Shown piece after piece: positions 1 to 6,070 of a stretch of 9,705 nt of DNA. Each line of letters begins with the position of its first letter. Positions within the stretch are counted from its first letter, which is position 1. The stretch is from DASUZD01 sp036377055 (GTDB lineage: Bacteria > Actinomycetota > Thermoleophilia > Gaiellales > Gaiellaceae), in NCBI GenBank assembly GCA_036377055.1, contig DASUZD010000107.1, forward strand, positions 1-9,705, written 5' to 3'. The translations under genes and the position numbers were made by a program. The notes under the pieces were generated by a model. It was not told the DNA's origin. It saw only the letters and a list, made by a program, of their open reading frames with translations, and made no database searches.

Positions 1-1
1 C

Positions 2-1585
2 CAGGCGGCGCCCGCGCCCGCCGCGCCCGCGCGCAAGGTGCCGCCCGGGCAGGCGAAGAAGAGCTCGGGTTGGCAGCCCCCGGGCCAGGCGAAGAAGTCG
101 TCCGGCGGACAGCCGCCCGGCCAGGCGAAGAAGGGCGTGACTCAGCTCAGCCAGTCCGGCGGCGGGAAGAAATCCGCGCGCGCGAAGCGCCGCGCCCACG
201 CGCGTGCCCGCGCCGCGGCCGCCGCGAGGCGGCGCGCTGTATCGAGGCGCCGCGCCGCCGCGGCGTCGAGGCTGGCGCGCCGTCGGGCCGCTGCGGCCGC
301 CCGCCCGGCGCGGCTCGCCGTGACCACCGGTGCCGTGGCCGCCGCTCCCACGGCCGGCTCGCAGCCGGCCGCCGCGCCCGCGCCGCAGGCCAACAAGAAG
401 AAGAAGGCGGGCCGGCGACCGTTCGTCGCGGTGCCGCCGCGCGACCAGCTCCCGCAGCCGCTGCGCGTCGTGCGCGACGTCGTGCACGTCGTGCCCACGC
501 CGCTCCGGTTCCTGATCGCCGGCCTCGTGGCGCTCGCCATCCTGCTCGCCGGCGCCGCGGGCATGACGCTGCTGCGCAGCCGCCGGCTCGAGCGCCAGCG
601 CAGCGAGCTGCTCGGCCAGGTCGGCCTACTTCAGGCCGCCCTCCTGCCCGACCTGCCGGAGGACATGGGCGTGCTGAGCGCGTCGGTCGCGTACCGGCCC
701 GCCGAGGGAACCGCGGCGGGCGGCGACTTCTACGACGTCGTGCCGCTCGCCGGCGGCCAGATGGCCGTGATCATCGGCGATGTGTCGGGGCACGGCCGGG
801 ACGCGCTCGCCCGCACCGCCCTCGCGCGCTACACGCTGCGTGCGTATGTCGAGGCGGGCATGGAGCCGCACGAGGCGCTCCAGGTCGGCGGCTCGGTCCT
901 CCTCGGCAAGCTCGACGGTGACTTCGTGACCGCCATGATCGCCGTGCACGACGCCGCGGCGGCGACGCTCACGTACGCCGCCGCCGGACACCCGCCGCCC
1001 ATCGTCATCTCGAGCACGCCCTTCAAGCCGATCCTGACCGGCGCCGCGCCGCCGCTCGGCATCGGCGCGTCGACGGGCCAGCGCCAGACCACGGTCCCGT
1101 TCCCGCGCGGCACGATCGCCTGCTTCTACACGGACGGCCTGTCCGAGGCGCGCATGCCGAGCGGCCGGCTCGTCGGAGCGGCGGGGCTCGAGCGGATCGT
1201 CGGCTCGCTGGGCCCGGACGTGACGGCCCAGCAGGTGATCGACGGGGTGGCGGCCGCCTCGCGCCGGATCGGTGACGACGCCGCCGCGTGCGTGATCGCC
1301 GCCCAGGGCGGCTCTGCGATCGTCCGCTCGCGGACCGAGCGGCTCGAGCTGACGCGCTCGGAGCTGCGCGGCCCGATGCTGCGCCGCTTCCTCGACGCCT
1401 GCGGCGTGAGCCCGCAGCGCGTGCGCGCCGCCGAGCGCCAGGCGCGCGAGCTGGCCGGCGGCGAGGCCGGCGGCGCGGTGCTCGAGGTGCGCATCGGCGA
1501 GCGCCCCGACGTGGATGTGCGCGCGCCGGACATGCCGCTGCGCGAGGACGCAGTCCTCAGCGGAGCGGATCGCGGCAGCGACTAG
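2..1585 (+). CDS. SpoIIE/PP2C-type serine phosphatase, membrane-anchored (5' partial)
   Basis: A protein serine/threonine phosphatase of the SpoIIE/RsbU (PPM) type. In this family such enzymes dephosphorylate anti-anti-sigma factors in partner-switching pathways. The frame is open to the left edge, so the true start lies outside the window; the first in-window GTG (38) falls inside a repeat and is probably not the start. Numbered from that GTG, residues 1-36 hold three PPGQAKK repeats, about 45-100 form a very basic Ala/Arg/Lys tail, and about 158-180 form one membrane helix. A short charged helix leads into LLPDLP and the catalytic domain (about 205-425). Metal-binding motifs are intact: GGDFYD (D230, D233), GDVSGHG (D248), YTDG (D366) and GDDAA (D413, D414). 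About 85 C-terminal residues resemble part of an RsbW-like kinase without a clear ATP-binding box. If the catalytic domain is cytoplasmic, the basic tail should be outside, which would need a signal peptide upstream of the window. Confidence 0.9.
   Translation, partial: QAAPAPAAPARKVPPGQAKKSSGWQPPGQAKKSSGGQPPGQAKKGVTQLSQSGGGKKSARAKRRAHARARAAAAARRRAVSRRRAAAASRLARRRAAAAARPARLAVTTGAVAAAPTAGSQPAAAPAPQANKKKKAGRRPFVAVPPRDQLPQPLRVVRDVVHVVPTPLRFLIAGLVALAILLAGAAGMTLLRSRRLERQRSELLGQVGLLQAALLPDLPEDMGVLSASVAYRPAEGTAAGGDFYDVVPLAGGQMAVIIGDVSGHGRDALARTALARYTLRAYVEAGMEPHEALQVGGSVLLGKLDGDFVTAMIAVHDAAAATLTYAAAGHPPPIVISSTPFKPILTGAAPPLGIGASTGQRQTTVPFPRGTIACFYTDGLSEARMPSGRLVGAAGLERIVGSLGPDVTAQQVIDGVAAASRRIGDDAAACVIAAQGGSAIVRSRTERLELTRSELRGPMLRRFLDACGVSPQRVRAAERQARELAGGEAGGAVLEVRIGERPDVDVRAPDMPLREDAVLSGADRGSD
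38..145 (+). repeat. Three tandem 36-bp units encoding PPGQAKK repeats
   Basis: Three consecutive 12-residue units begin VPPGQAKK, QPPGQAKK and QPPGQAKK (38-73, 74-109, 110-145). The shared core is proline/glycine followed by a lysine pair. The DNA differs at several third positions, so the copies are old rather than freshly duplicated. The third unit diverges after its core. More copies may lie left of the window edge. Confidence 0.85.
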
Positions 1586-2962
1586 CTACGGCGTGTCGAC
1601 GTCCGGCTTCAGCACCGGGCAGACGAAGCCGAAGATCGGGTGCGACTCGAATGAGGACGAGAACGACGTGTTGTCGACCGTCCCGCTGCCGAACCACTGG
1701 CTCTGCACCGGTGCCGTCACCTTCTTGCCGGTGAGGCCGCCGCTGTCGATCTTCAGCACGTCAACGCCGCGGTAGGCGTCGGCGGTGTAGACGATCTCGC
1801 CCTTGGGGTCGGTCGGCGACCAGTACGCCGCCCACGTCGAGCCGTTGGCGGGGATGTAGTAGCCGACCTGCGTGATGTTCGCCGGGTCGCGGTAGTCGAG
1901 GAAGCGGACGCCCTGCTCGTACCAGCCGACCGCGGCCACGCCGTCCTTGGCGTCGAACCAGTGCGACGAGCAGTTGACGGTCACGGGCGCCTTCGAGTCG
2001 ACGGCGCCTCCGGTGAACATGCCGTTCAGCTCCGTCTCCCAGGTCCCGAGCGGCGTGATCGAGCCCTTGTTCAGGCGCGAGAGGTCCCAGGTCTCGAACT
2101 TCCCCTGGCCGCGGCAGCCGCCGGGCGGGACCTCGTCCGTGTCGACGTAGTCCTCCTCGGTGATCAGCAGCGTCTTTCCGCGCCGCTGCGAGTTGTGGAG
2201 GATGAAGTCGTTGTACGGCGACGGGTTGCGGCCCGCGGTGCCCGTCGTCCCGAGGAGCTGCGGCGCGAGCGGGTTCGCGGTGAGGCGGTAGCCGGCTGCG
2301 CCGCCACCGCCGACCGACCAAACGGTGCCGGTGCTGTCGAGCTCGGTGTCGTGCGTGATCTTGAACGCGTCGCTCAGCGACGCGGCGGACTCGAACTTGC
2401 CGAGCGACTTGGGCGCGGTCGGGACGGTGAGATCGACGACCTCGACGAGGTTGCCGCCGTCGACCCAGGCCTGGGAGCAGTCCGGCTTGACGAAGTTTGC
2501 GATGTGACCGGAGCCGCGGCCGTTGCCCGTCAGCCCGAGCGGCAGGATCGCGATCACCGTCGGCGAGGTCGGGTTCGCGATGCTGACCACGTACATGATC
2601 GACCCGAGATCCTTCGCCTCGCGGTCGTTCACGACGATCAGCGTGTTGCCGCAGAGGTCGACGTCCTCGTTCTCGAAGTGCGGCAGCGGGAGCATGCCGA
2701 CGAGCTGCGGCGAGTCGGCCTTCGCAATGTCGAGCACGGTGACGCCGCCCCAGCCGCTCACGTACGCGTAGTGGTCCTTGAAGTTCATCCCGGCCGCGGT
2801 TCCCGGGATGTGGGCCACGAGCTGGACGTTGCTCGACACCGCGAGAGGCGGCTCGACCACTGCGCCCTCGCCCGAAGCAGGCACGGCGTTCAGCACGACC
2901 GCGACCCCAACCACGGCGAGCACCATGACGATGCTCGCGATTCGCCGACTACCGCTGCGCAT
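1586..2962 (-). CDS. Secreted LVIVD-repeat beta-propeller protein
   Basis: A 458-residue exported protein of unknown function built from LVIVD-type propeller repeats. A signal peptide is clear: RSGSRR, then a hydrophobic stretch to about residue 25 and a cleavage region near VPASGEG (about 26-32). The mature part repeats the pattern of a strand, YV/VV, then V.VLDI or VVDL and a PxxP..LG turn, for example VTVLDIAKADSPQLVG, VEVVDLTVPTAPKSLG and VRFLDYRDPANITQVG. Several cysteines are scattered in the mature chain and could form disulfides outside the cell. The ATG at 2962 is preceded by a G-rich Shine-Dalgarno (GGGGGGAG, 2972-2965), which supports this start. The gene is convergent with the phosphatase, and the two stop codons form one TAGCTA palindrome, so there is no room for a terminator between them. 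LVIVD proteins are common secreted or surface proteins in actinobacteria; no ligand can be read from the sequence. Confidence 0.85.
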   Translation of the reverse strand: MRSGSRRIASIVMVLAVVGVAVVLNAVPASGEGAVVEPPLAVSSNVQLVAHIPGTAAGMNFKDHYAYVSGWGGVTVLDIAKADSPQLVGMLPLPHFENEDVDLCGNTLIVVNDREAKDLGSIMYVVSIANPTSPTVIAILPLGLTGNGRGSGHIANFVKPDCSQAWVDGGNLVEVVDLTVPTAPKSLGKFESAASLSDAFKITHDTELDSTGTVWSVGGGGAAGYRLTANPLAPQLLGTTGTAGRNPSPYNDFILHNSQRRGKTLLITEEDYVDTDEVPPGGCRGQGKFETWDLSRLNKGSITPLGTWETELNGMFTGGAVDSKAPVTVNCSSHWFDAKDGVAAVGWYEQGVRFLDYRDPANITQVGYYIPANGSTWAAYWSPTDPKGEIVYTADAYRGVDVLKIDSGGLTGKKVTAPVQSQWFGSGTVDNTSFSSSFESHPIFGFVCPVLKPDVDTP

Positions 2963-3038
2963 AACTCCCCCCTGTCCGAGTCATGCGCGCGCCAGGCGAG
3001 GCGCACGCGCCCGCGTGCTACCCCGGCGTGCTGGTTCT

Positions 3039-3409
3039 CTAACCCGGGATCCGGTCGAGCCGGCCGTTCATGTTGTCGGCGATCCAGACGGCGCCGTTCC
3101 GTCCGCATCGACGACGTAGACAGCACCCTGGCGACAGTTCCTCCCGCCGCTGCGTGTGAAGGCGATTCGCCGGCCGTCGGGCGACCAGGCGTGGTTGGCG
3201 ACGAAGCCGCCGAGCGCCGAAGCCAGACGGGTGGTCGCCGTGCCGTCTTCGGCGCTCGCGGCGAGAGCTCCGTCGGCGCGCGTGAACGTGAGAACCGGCT
3301 CGGGTGGCAGCGTCGACCCCGGCGCGGCCTGCCCGACGCCCGTCACGTTCGCGATCGCTACGAGCGAGACGAGTCGAGCCAGGACGGACGAGGCCGGGAC
3401 GCTCACCAC
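3039..3409 (-). pseudogene. Frameshifted and truncated propeller protein (PD40 start, NHL-like end)
   Basis: From GTG at 3409 (or 3406) the frame encodes a signal-like hydrophobic segment (VLARLVSLVAIANVTG) and about one and a half WD40-like PD40 blades: VLTFTRADGALAAS, then AWSPDGRRIAFTR and AVYVVDADG. After VVDADG this frame runs through TAPSGSPTT to a stop at 3068. In another minus frame, the DNA from 3098 to 3039 reads NGAVWIADNMNGRLDRIPG and stops at 3039. This is the pattern of an NHL/Vgb-type blade. Adding one base near 3098-3100 joins the two as DADG followed by NGAVW. Even when joined the product is only about 124 residues, too short for a complete propeller, so this looks like a decayed remnant, possibly of two fused genes. 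An ATG at 3466 in the same frame lies in the loop of the upstream hairpin and is unlikely to be used. A sequencing error could explain the shift but not the short length. Confidence 0.55.
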
Positions 3410-3450
3410 CGAATCGTCACATAGCGGATCCGTCCATACGCGAGCGCCCC

Positions 3451-3480
3451 GAGGGCGGGCGTACATAGGCGCCCGCCCTC
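3451..3480 (-). terminator. Hairpin terminator after the DUF4242 gene
   Basis: A perfect 11-bp inverted repeat, GAGGGCGGGCG (3451-3461) against CGCCCGCCCTC (3470-3480), with an 8-nt loop. It begins 15 nt past the stop codon of the minus-strand gene ending at 3495. There is no T-tract, as is common for GC-rich actinobacterial terminators. It also separates that gene from the broken propeller gene beyond it. Confidence 0.7.
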
Positions 3481-3494
3481 GGCACGCGGCGACC

Positions 3495-3791
3495 TCAGGC
3501 CGCCGCCGGAACGGGATCAGGGCGGACGATTACCGTGTCCGCGACCTCGAAGATCTCGGTTGCCGGCATGTCGGATCGGAAGGCGTGCTCGCGGATCTTC
3601 TCCGGGCTCGACGCCTCGTAGATGCAGACGGTTCCGAGTGAGCCGTCGGGCTCGTGGAGCACGTACGACCTGATCCAGCGGATGTCGTCGGACATCTCCT
3701 CGTCGCCCACTTGGAGCGACTTCGCGGCCGTCGCCTGCACACCCTCCGGGGAAGTCCAGCCACCCCGCCGGCGAATCGCATAGAGCTTCAT
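3495..3791 (-). CDS. DUF4242 domain protein (SCO4226-like small dimeric alpha/beta-barrel protein)
   Basis: A 98-residue cytoplasmic protein recognised as DUF4242. Visible hallmarks are the start MKLYAIRR, then IRWIRSYVLHEPDG, TVCIYEASSPEKIREHA, and the end PATEIFEVADTVIVRP, with strands and helices spaced as in ferredoxin-like barrels. The family includes Streptomyces SCO4226, described as a nickel-binding protein; whether this copy binds metal is unknown. The ATG at 3791 has a good Shine-Dalgarno (GAGAGGAG, 3806-3799) 7 nt upstream, which fixes the start. A hairpin terminator follows its stop, so it is probably a single-gene transcript. It is divergent from the TetR gene. Its near-consensus promoter carries one arm of a perfect inverted repeat between -35 and -10, so it is very likely the main target of that repressor. 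Confidence 0.8.
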   Translation of the reverse strand: MKLYAIRRRGGWTSPEGVQATAAKSLQVGDEEMSDDIRWIRSYVLHEPDGSLGTVCIYEASSPEKIREHAFRSDMPATEIFEVADTVIVRPDPVPAAA

Positions 3792-3810
3792 CGCGTATCT
3801 CCTCTCGGTT

Positions 3811-3861
3811 AGTTAGCACGATCGTTCGTGCCGAGAGACTATACGAACGATCGTGCTAACT
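3811..3861. promoter_or_regulatory. TetR operator: perfect 19-bp inverted repeat
   Basis: The arm AGTTAGCACGATCGTTCGT (3811-3829) is repeated exactly in inverted orientation at 3843-3861, with a 13-nt spacer. Each arm contains the palindrome ACGATCGT (3818-3825 and 3847-3854, 29 bp apart). The left arm with its flank also forms GCACGA-TCGT-TCGTGC (3816-3831), a size typical of a TetR half-site pair. The region lies between the divergent DUF4242 and tetR genes, so it can be read as two operator copies facing each other. One copy lies between the -35 and -10 of the DUF4242 promoter; the other lies just past its predicted transcription start. Confidence 0.85.
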
Positions 3862-3867
3862 TGTCAA
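3838..3867 (-). promoter_or_regulatory. Sigma-70-type promoter of the DUF4242 gene
   Basis: On the minus strand TTGACA (3867-3862) is followed after 18 nt by TATAGT (3843-3838). This is a full-consensus -35 and a five-of-six -10. Transcription should start near 3831, giving a leader of about 40 nt that includes the Shine-Dalgarno at 3806-3799. One arm of the operator fills the spacer between the two hexamers, so a bound repressor should block polymerase directly. Confidence 0.75.
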
Positions 3868-3870
3868 GCC

Positions 3871-4476
3871 ATGGCGGCCACACGCCCCGAGCGACGCACC
3901 CGATCCGACGGCGAGCGCAGCCGGCAGACGATCCTCCGCGCCGCCGCCAACCTCGCCACCGTCGACGGCCTCGAGGGGCTCTCGATCGGCAACCTGGCGG
4001 CGCACATCGGCATGAGCAAGAGCGGCCTCTACGCGCACTTCGGCTCCAAGGAGGAGCTTCAGCTCGCGACCGTCGACACGGCGGGCCAGATCCTCGCGGC
4101 CGAGGTGATCGAGCCGACGGAGGCGATCGCCGATCCGCGCGAGCGCCTCGAGGCGCTCCTCGACCGCTTCCTCGCCTACGTCGAGCGTGGCGTCTTCCAG
4201 GGCGGCTGCTTCTTCGCCTCGGCCGAGGCCGAGTTCGGCAACCGGCCCGGGCCGGTGAGAGACAAGATCAGGGCGGCGCAACAGGACTGGCGAGCGCTCC
4301 TGGAGCACCTCGTTCGCGAGGCGCAGGCGGCGGGCTCGGTCGACGCGGCCGAGGACCCGGTGCAGCTCGCCTTCGAGCTCGACGCGTACCTGCTCATGGG
4401 GAACACCGGCTTCGTCCTCCACGACGAGCCGGCCTACCTCGAGCAAGCGCGCGCTGCGATCAGACGCCGCCTCTAA
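3871..4476 (+). CDS. TetR/AcrR-family transcriptional repressor
   Basis: A 201-residue one-component regulator. The DNA-binding domain spans about residues 15-62: RQTILRAAANLA, then LSIGNLAAHIGMSKSGLYAHFGSKEEL, the classic TetR helix-turn-helix with its recognition helix at SKSGLYAHF. The C-terminal ligand and dimer domain (about 80-201) contains GGCFFASAEAEFGNRPGPV, a pattern seen in several TetR groups; the ligand is unknown. I choose ATG 3871 over the in-frame GTG at 3853 because the GTG lies inside the operator arm. There is no clear Shine-Dalgarno before 3871, so the transcript may be leaderless or weakly translated. A possible -10 (TATACG, 3840-3845, or TAACTT, 3857-3862) overlaps the operator, which suggests autorepression. 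It is divergent from the DUF4242 gene and followed 71 nt later by the DGPF/sigma pair. Confidence 0.9.
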   Translation: MAATRPERRTRSDGERSRQTILRAAANLATVDGLEGLSIGNLAAHIGMSKSGLYAHFGSKEELQLATVDTAGQILAAEVIEPTEAIADPRERLEALLDRFLAYVERGVFQGGCFFASAEAEFGNRPGPVRDKIRAAQQDWRALLEHLVREAQAAGSVDAAEDPVQLAFELDAYLLMGNTGFVLHDEPAYLEQARAAIRRRL

Positions 4477-4481
4477 CGGAG

Positions 4482-4508
4482 TGTCCTTTGGGGCGGCGGC
4501 CGTTCGTC
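4482..4508 (+). promoter_or_regulatory. Candidate ECF42-dependent promoter of the DGPF gene
   Basis: Upstream of the DGPF gene, TGTCCT (4482-4487) is followed after 17 nt by CGTC (4505-4508). As I recall it, the published ECF42 target motif is TGTCGA at -35 and CGA/TC at -10, usually before DGPF genes. The match here is four of six at -35 and complete at -10. The start would be near 4515, leaving about 33 nt of leader. The call is tentative, because short motifs are easy to find in GC-rich DNA. Confidence 0.4.
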
Positions 4509-4547
4509 TTAGACGCGACCATGCTCCACGAGCGAGGAGGAAACACG

Positions 4548-4907
4548 ATGAAGTATCTGCTGCTGATCCATCAGGGCGACACTCCGACGCCGCGCGACCC
4601 GGACGCCTGGGCTCGGCTTTCCGAGGCTGAGCAGAAGGCGGTCTTCGCCGACTACCAGGCGATCAACCAGACCCCCGGCGTGACGCCCGGCCAGGGCCTC
4701 GACGCTCCCGAGACGGCCACGACCGTTCGCGTGCAGGACAGGAAGACGCTGACCACCGACGGGCCGTTCGTCGCCGTCAAGGAGGCGCTCGGCGGCTACC
4801 TCGTCTACGAGGCGGACGACCTCGACGCGGCAATCGAGCTCGCCGCCCGCATTCCGGCCGCTCGGCTCGGCGGGGCGATCGAGGTCCGGCCAATCGTGGA
4901 GTGGTAA
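4548..4907 (+). CDS. DGPF/YCII-related domain protein
   Basis: A 119-residue cytoplasmic protein of the YCII-related family, a small ferredoxin-like dimer. It starts MKYLLLIHQG and carries the family signature TTDGPFVAVKEALGGYLVYEADD with DGPF at residues 71-74, followed by the helix DLDAAIELAARIP. The start is fixed by a perfect AGGAGG (4535-4540) 7 nt before ATG 4548; the same frame extends far upstream only as a shadow of tetR. Its 3' end overlaps the sigma-factor gene by 7 nt, pointing to translational coupling. DGPF proteins are the standard neighbours and targets of ECF42 sigma factors. Their biochemical role is not established, and I infer only that this one is part of the sigma factor's output or signal path. 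Confidence 0.85.
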   Translation: MKYLLLIHQGDTPTPRDPDAWARLSEAEQKAVFADYQAINQTPGVTPGQGLDAPETATTVRVQDRKTLTTDGPFVAVKEALGGYLVYEADDLDAAIELAARIPAARLGGAIEVRPIVEW

Positions 4908-6070
4908 CGAAGCTCGACCAGGTCTTCCGCGACGAATGGGGCCGCGTCCTCGCGGCGCTGATCGGCTTCCTCGGCGACTTCGACCTCGCCGAGGAAGCCG
5001 CTCAGGATGCGTTCGCCATAGCCGCGGTTCGCTGGCCCCGCGAAGGCACGCCCGCGAACCCGCGCGCGTGGCTCGTGACGACCGCTCGGAACCGCGCGAT
5101 CGACCGCATCCGCCGCGACCGCACGCTCGCCGCGAAAACCCGACTGCTCGACGCGCCCGAGACGACGGAGGACGAGGTGGACGAGACGACGATCCCCGAC
5201 GAGCGGCTCGAGCTGATCTTCACGTGCTGCCACCCGGCGCTCGCGCTCGACGCGCAGGTCGCGCTCACGCTGCGGGCGCTCGGCGGCCTCGAAACCGACC
5301 AGATCGCGCGCGCGTTCCTCGTCCCCGAGGCGACGATGGCGAAGCGGCTCGTCCGCGCGAAGCGGAAGATCAAGGCCGCCGGGATCCCGTTTCGCGTGCC
5401 GCCGGCCCACCTGCTCCCCGACCGCCTCGCCGCGGTGCTCGCGGTCGTCTACCTGATCTTCAACGAGGGCTACGGCGGACGCGGCGACCTGGCCTCCGAA
5501 GCGATCCGGCTCGGGCGCGCGGTCGCGGAGCTGATGCCCGACGAGCCCGAGGTGCATGCTCTCTTGGCGCTGATGCTGATCAACGACGCGCGCCGCGAGG
5601 CGCGGTTCGAGGACGGCGCCGTCGTCCTCCTCGAGGACCAGGATCGCTCGCTCTGGGACTTCGACCAGATCGCCGTGGGAAAGGCGGCGCTCGATCGCGC
5701 GCTCGCGCTTGGCGGCCGCGGGCCATACGCGCTCCAGGCGGCGATCGCCGCGCTCCACGTCGACGAGCCTCAGGACTGGACGCAGCTCGCGGCGCTGTAC
5801 GGCGAGCTCGCGCGCCTAACCGGCTCGGCGGTGGTGGAGCTCAACCACGCCGCTGCCCTCGCGGAGGCCGGCGAGCCCGAGGCCGCCCTCGCGCTCGTCG
5901 AGCGCCTCGACCTCGACAGCTACCACTATCTGCACGCGACGCGCGGCGAGCTCCTCCGCCGGCTCGAGCGCGTCGACGAAGCCCGTGCCGCGTACGGCCG
6001 CGCGCTCGAGCTCGTCCACTCGGACCCCGAGCGACGGTTCCTCGAGCAGCGGCTGGCGTCGCTCCGCTAG
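4901..6070 (+). CDS. ECF sigma factor, ECF42-type with TPR-like C-terminal extension
   Basis: A 389-residue RNA polymerase sigma factor. Region 2 is at about residues 4-75 (LDQVFRDEWGRVLAALIGFLG, DLAEEAAQDAF, NPRAWLVTTARNRAIDRIRR). Region 4 is at about 100-165 (LIFTCCHPAL, ALTLRALGGLETDQIARAF, MAKRLVRAKRKI). The rest, about 220 residues, is the extension typical of ECF42 (DUF6596): the signature YLIFNEGY at 184-191, then helical TPR-like repeats such as VVELNHAAALAEAGEPEAAL and LHATRGELLRRLERVDEARAAYGRALEL. The family usually has no separate anti-sigma factor, and the extension is thought to control activity; none is seen nearby. The GTG at 4901 has only a weak GGA before it and overlaps the end of the DGPF gene, so translation is probably coupled. 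The TAG stop overlaps the stop codon of the convergent downstream gene. Confidence 0.92.
   Translation: MVTKLDQVFRDEWGRVLAALIGFLGDFDLAEEAAQDAFAIAAVRWPREGTPANPRAWLVTTARNRAIDRIRRDRTLAAKTRLLDAPETTEDEVDETTIPDERLELIFTCCHPALALDAQVALTLRALGGLETDQIARAFLVPEATMAKRLVRAKRKIKAAGIPFRVPPAHLLPDRLAAVLAVVYLIFNEGYGGRGDLASEAIRLGRAVAELMPDEPEVHALLALMLINDARREARFEDGAVVLLEDQDRSLWDFDQIAVGKAALDRALALGGRGPYALQAAIAALHVDEPQDWTQLAALYGELARLTGSAVVELNHAAALAEAGEPEAALALVERLDLDSYHYLHATRGELLRRLERVDEARAAYGRALELVHSDPERRFLEQRLASLR

Noticed and set aside
38..145. CRISPR-like or mobile-element repeat
   Set aside because: The 36-bp units are contiguous, in frame and protein-coding, with no spacers.
1961..3424. 487-codon plus-strand frame opposite the LVIVD and broken propeller genes
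   Set aside because: A charged, low-complexity shadow frame; the minus strand carries the signal peptide, Shine-Dalgarno and repeats.
3410..3466. ATG start at 3466 for the broken propeller gene
   Set aside because: It falls in the loop of the hairpin terminator, and the resulting leader does not look like a signal peptide; GTG 3409 or 3406 fits better.
3853..3870. GTG start at 3853 for tetR
   Set aside because: The codon lies inside an operator arm and there is no Shine-Dalgarno; family N-termini fit ATG 3871.
3828..4547. Long 5' extension of the DGPF protein
   Set aside because: The extension overlaps tetR in another frame and is arginine-rich. The DGPF domain begins right after a perfect AGGAGG at 4535-4540.
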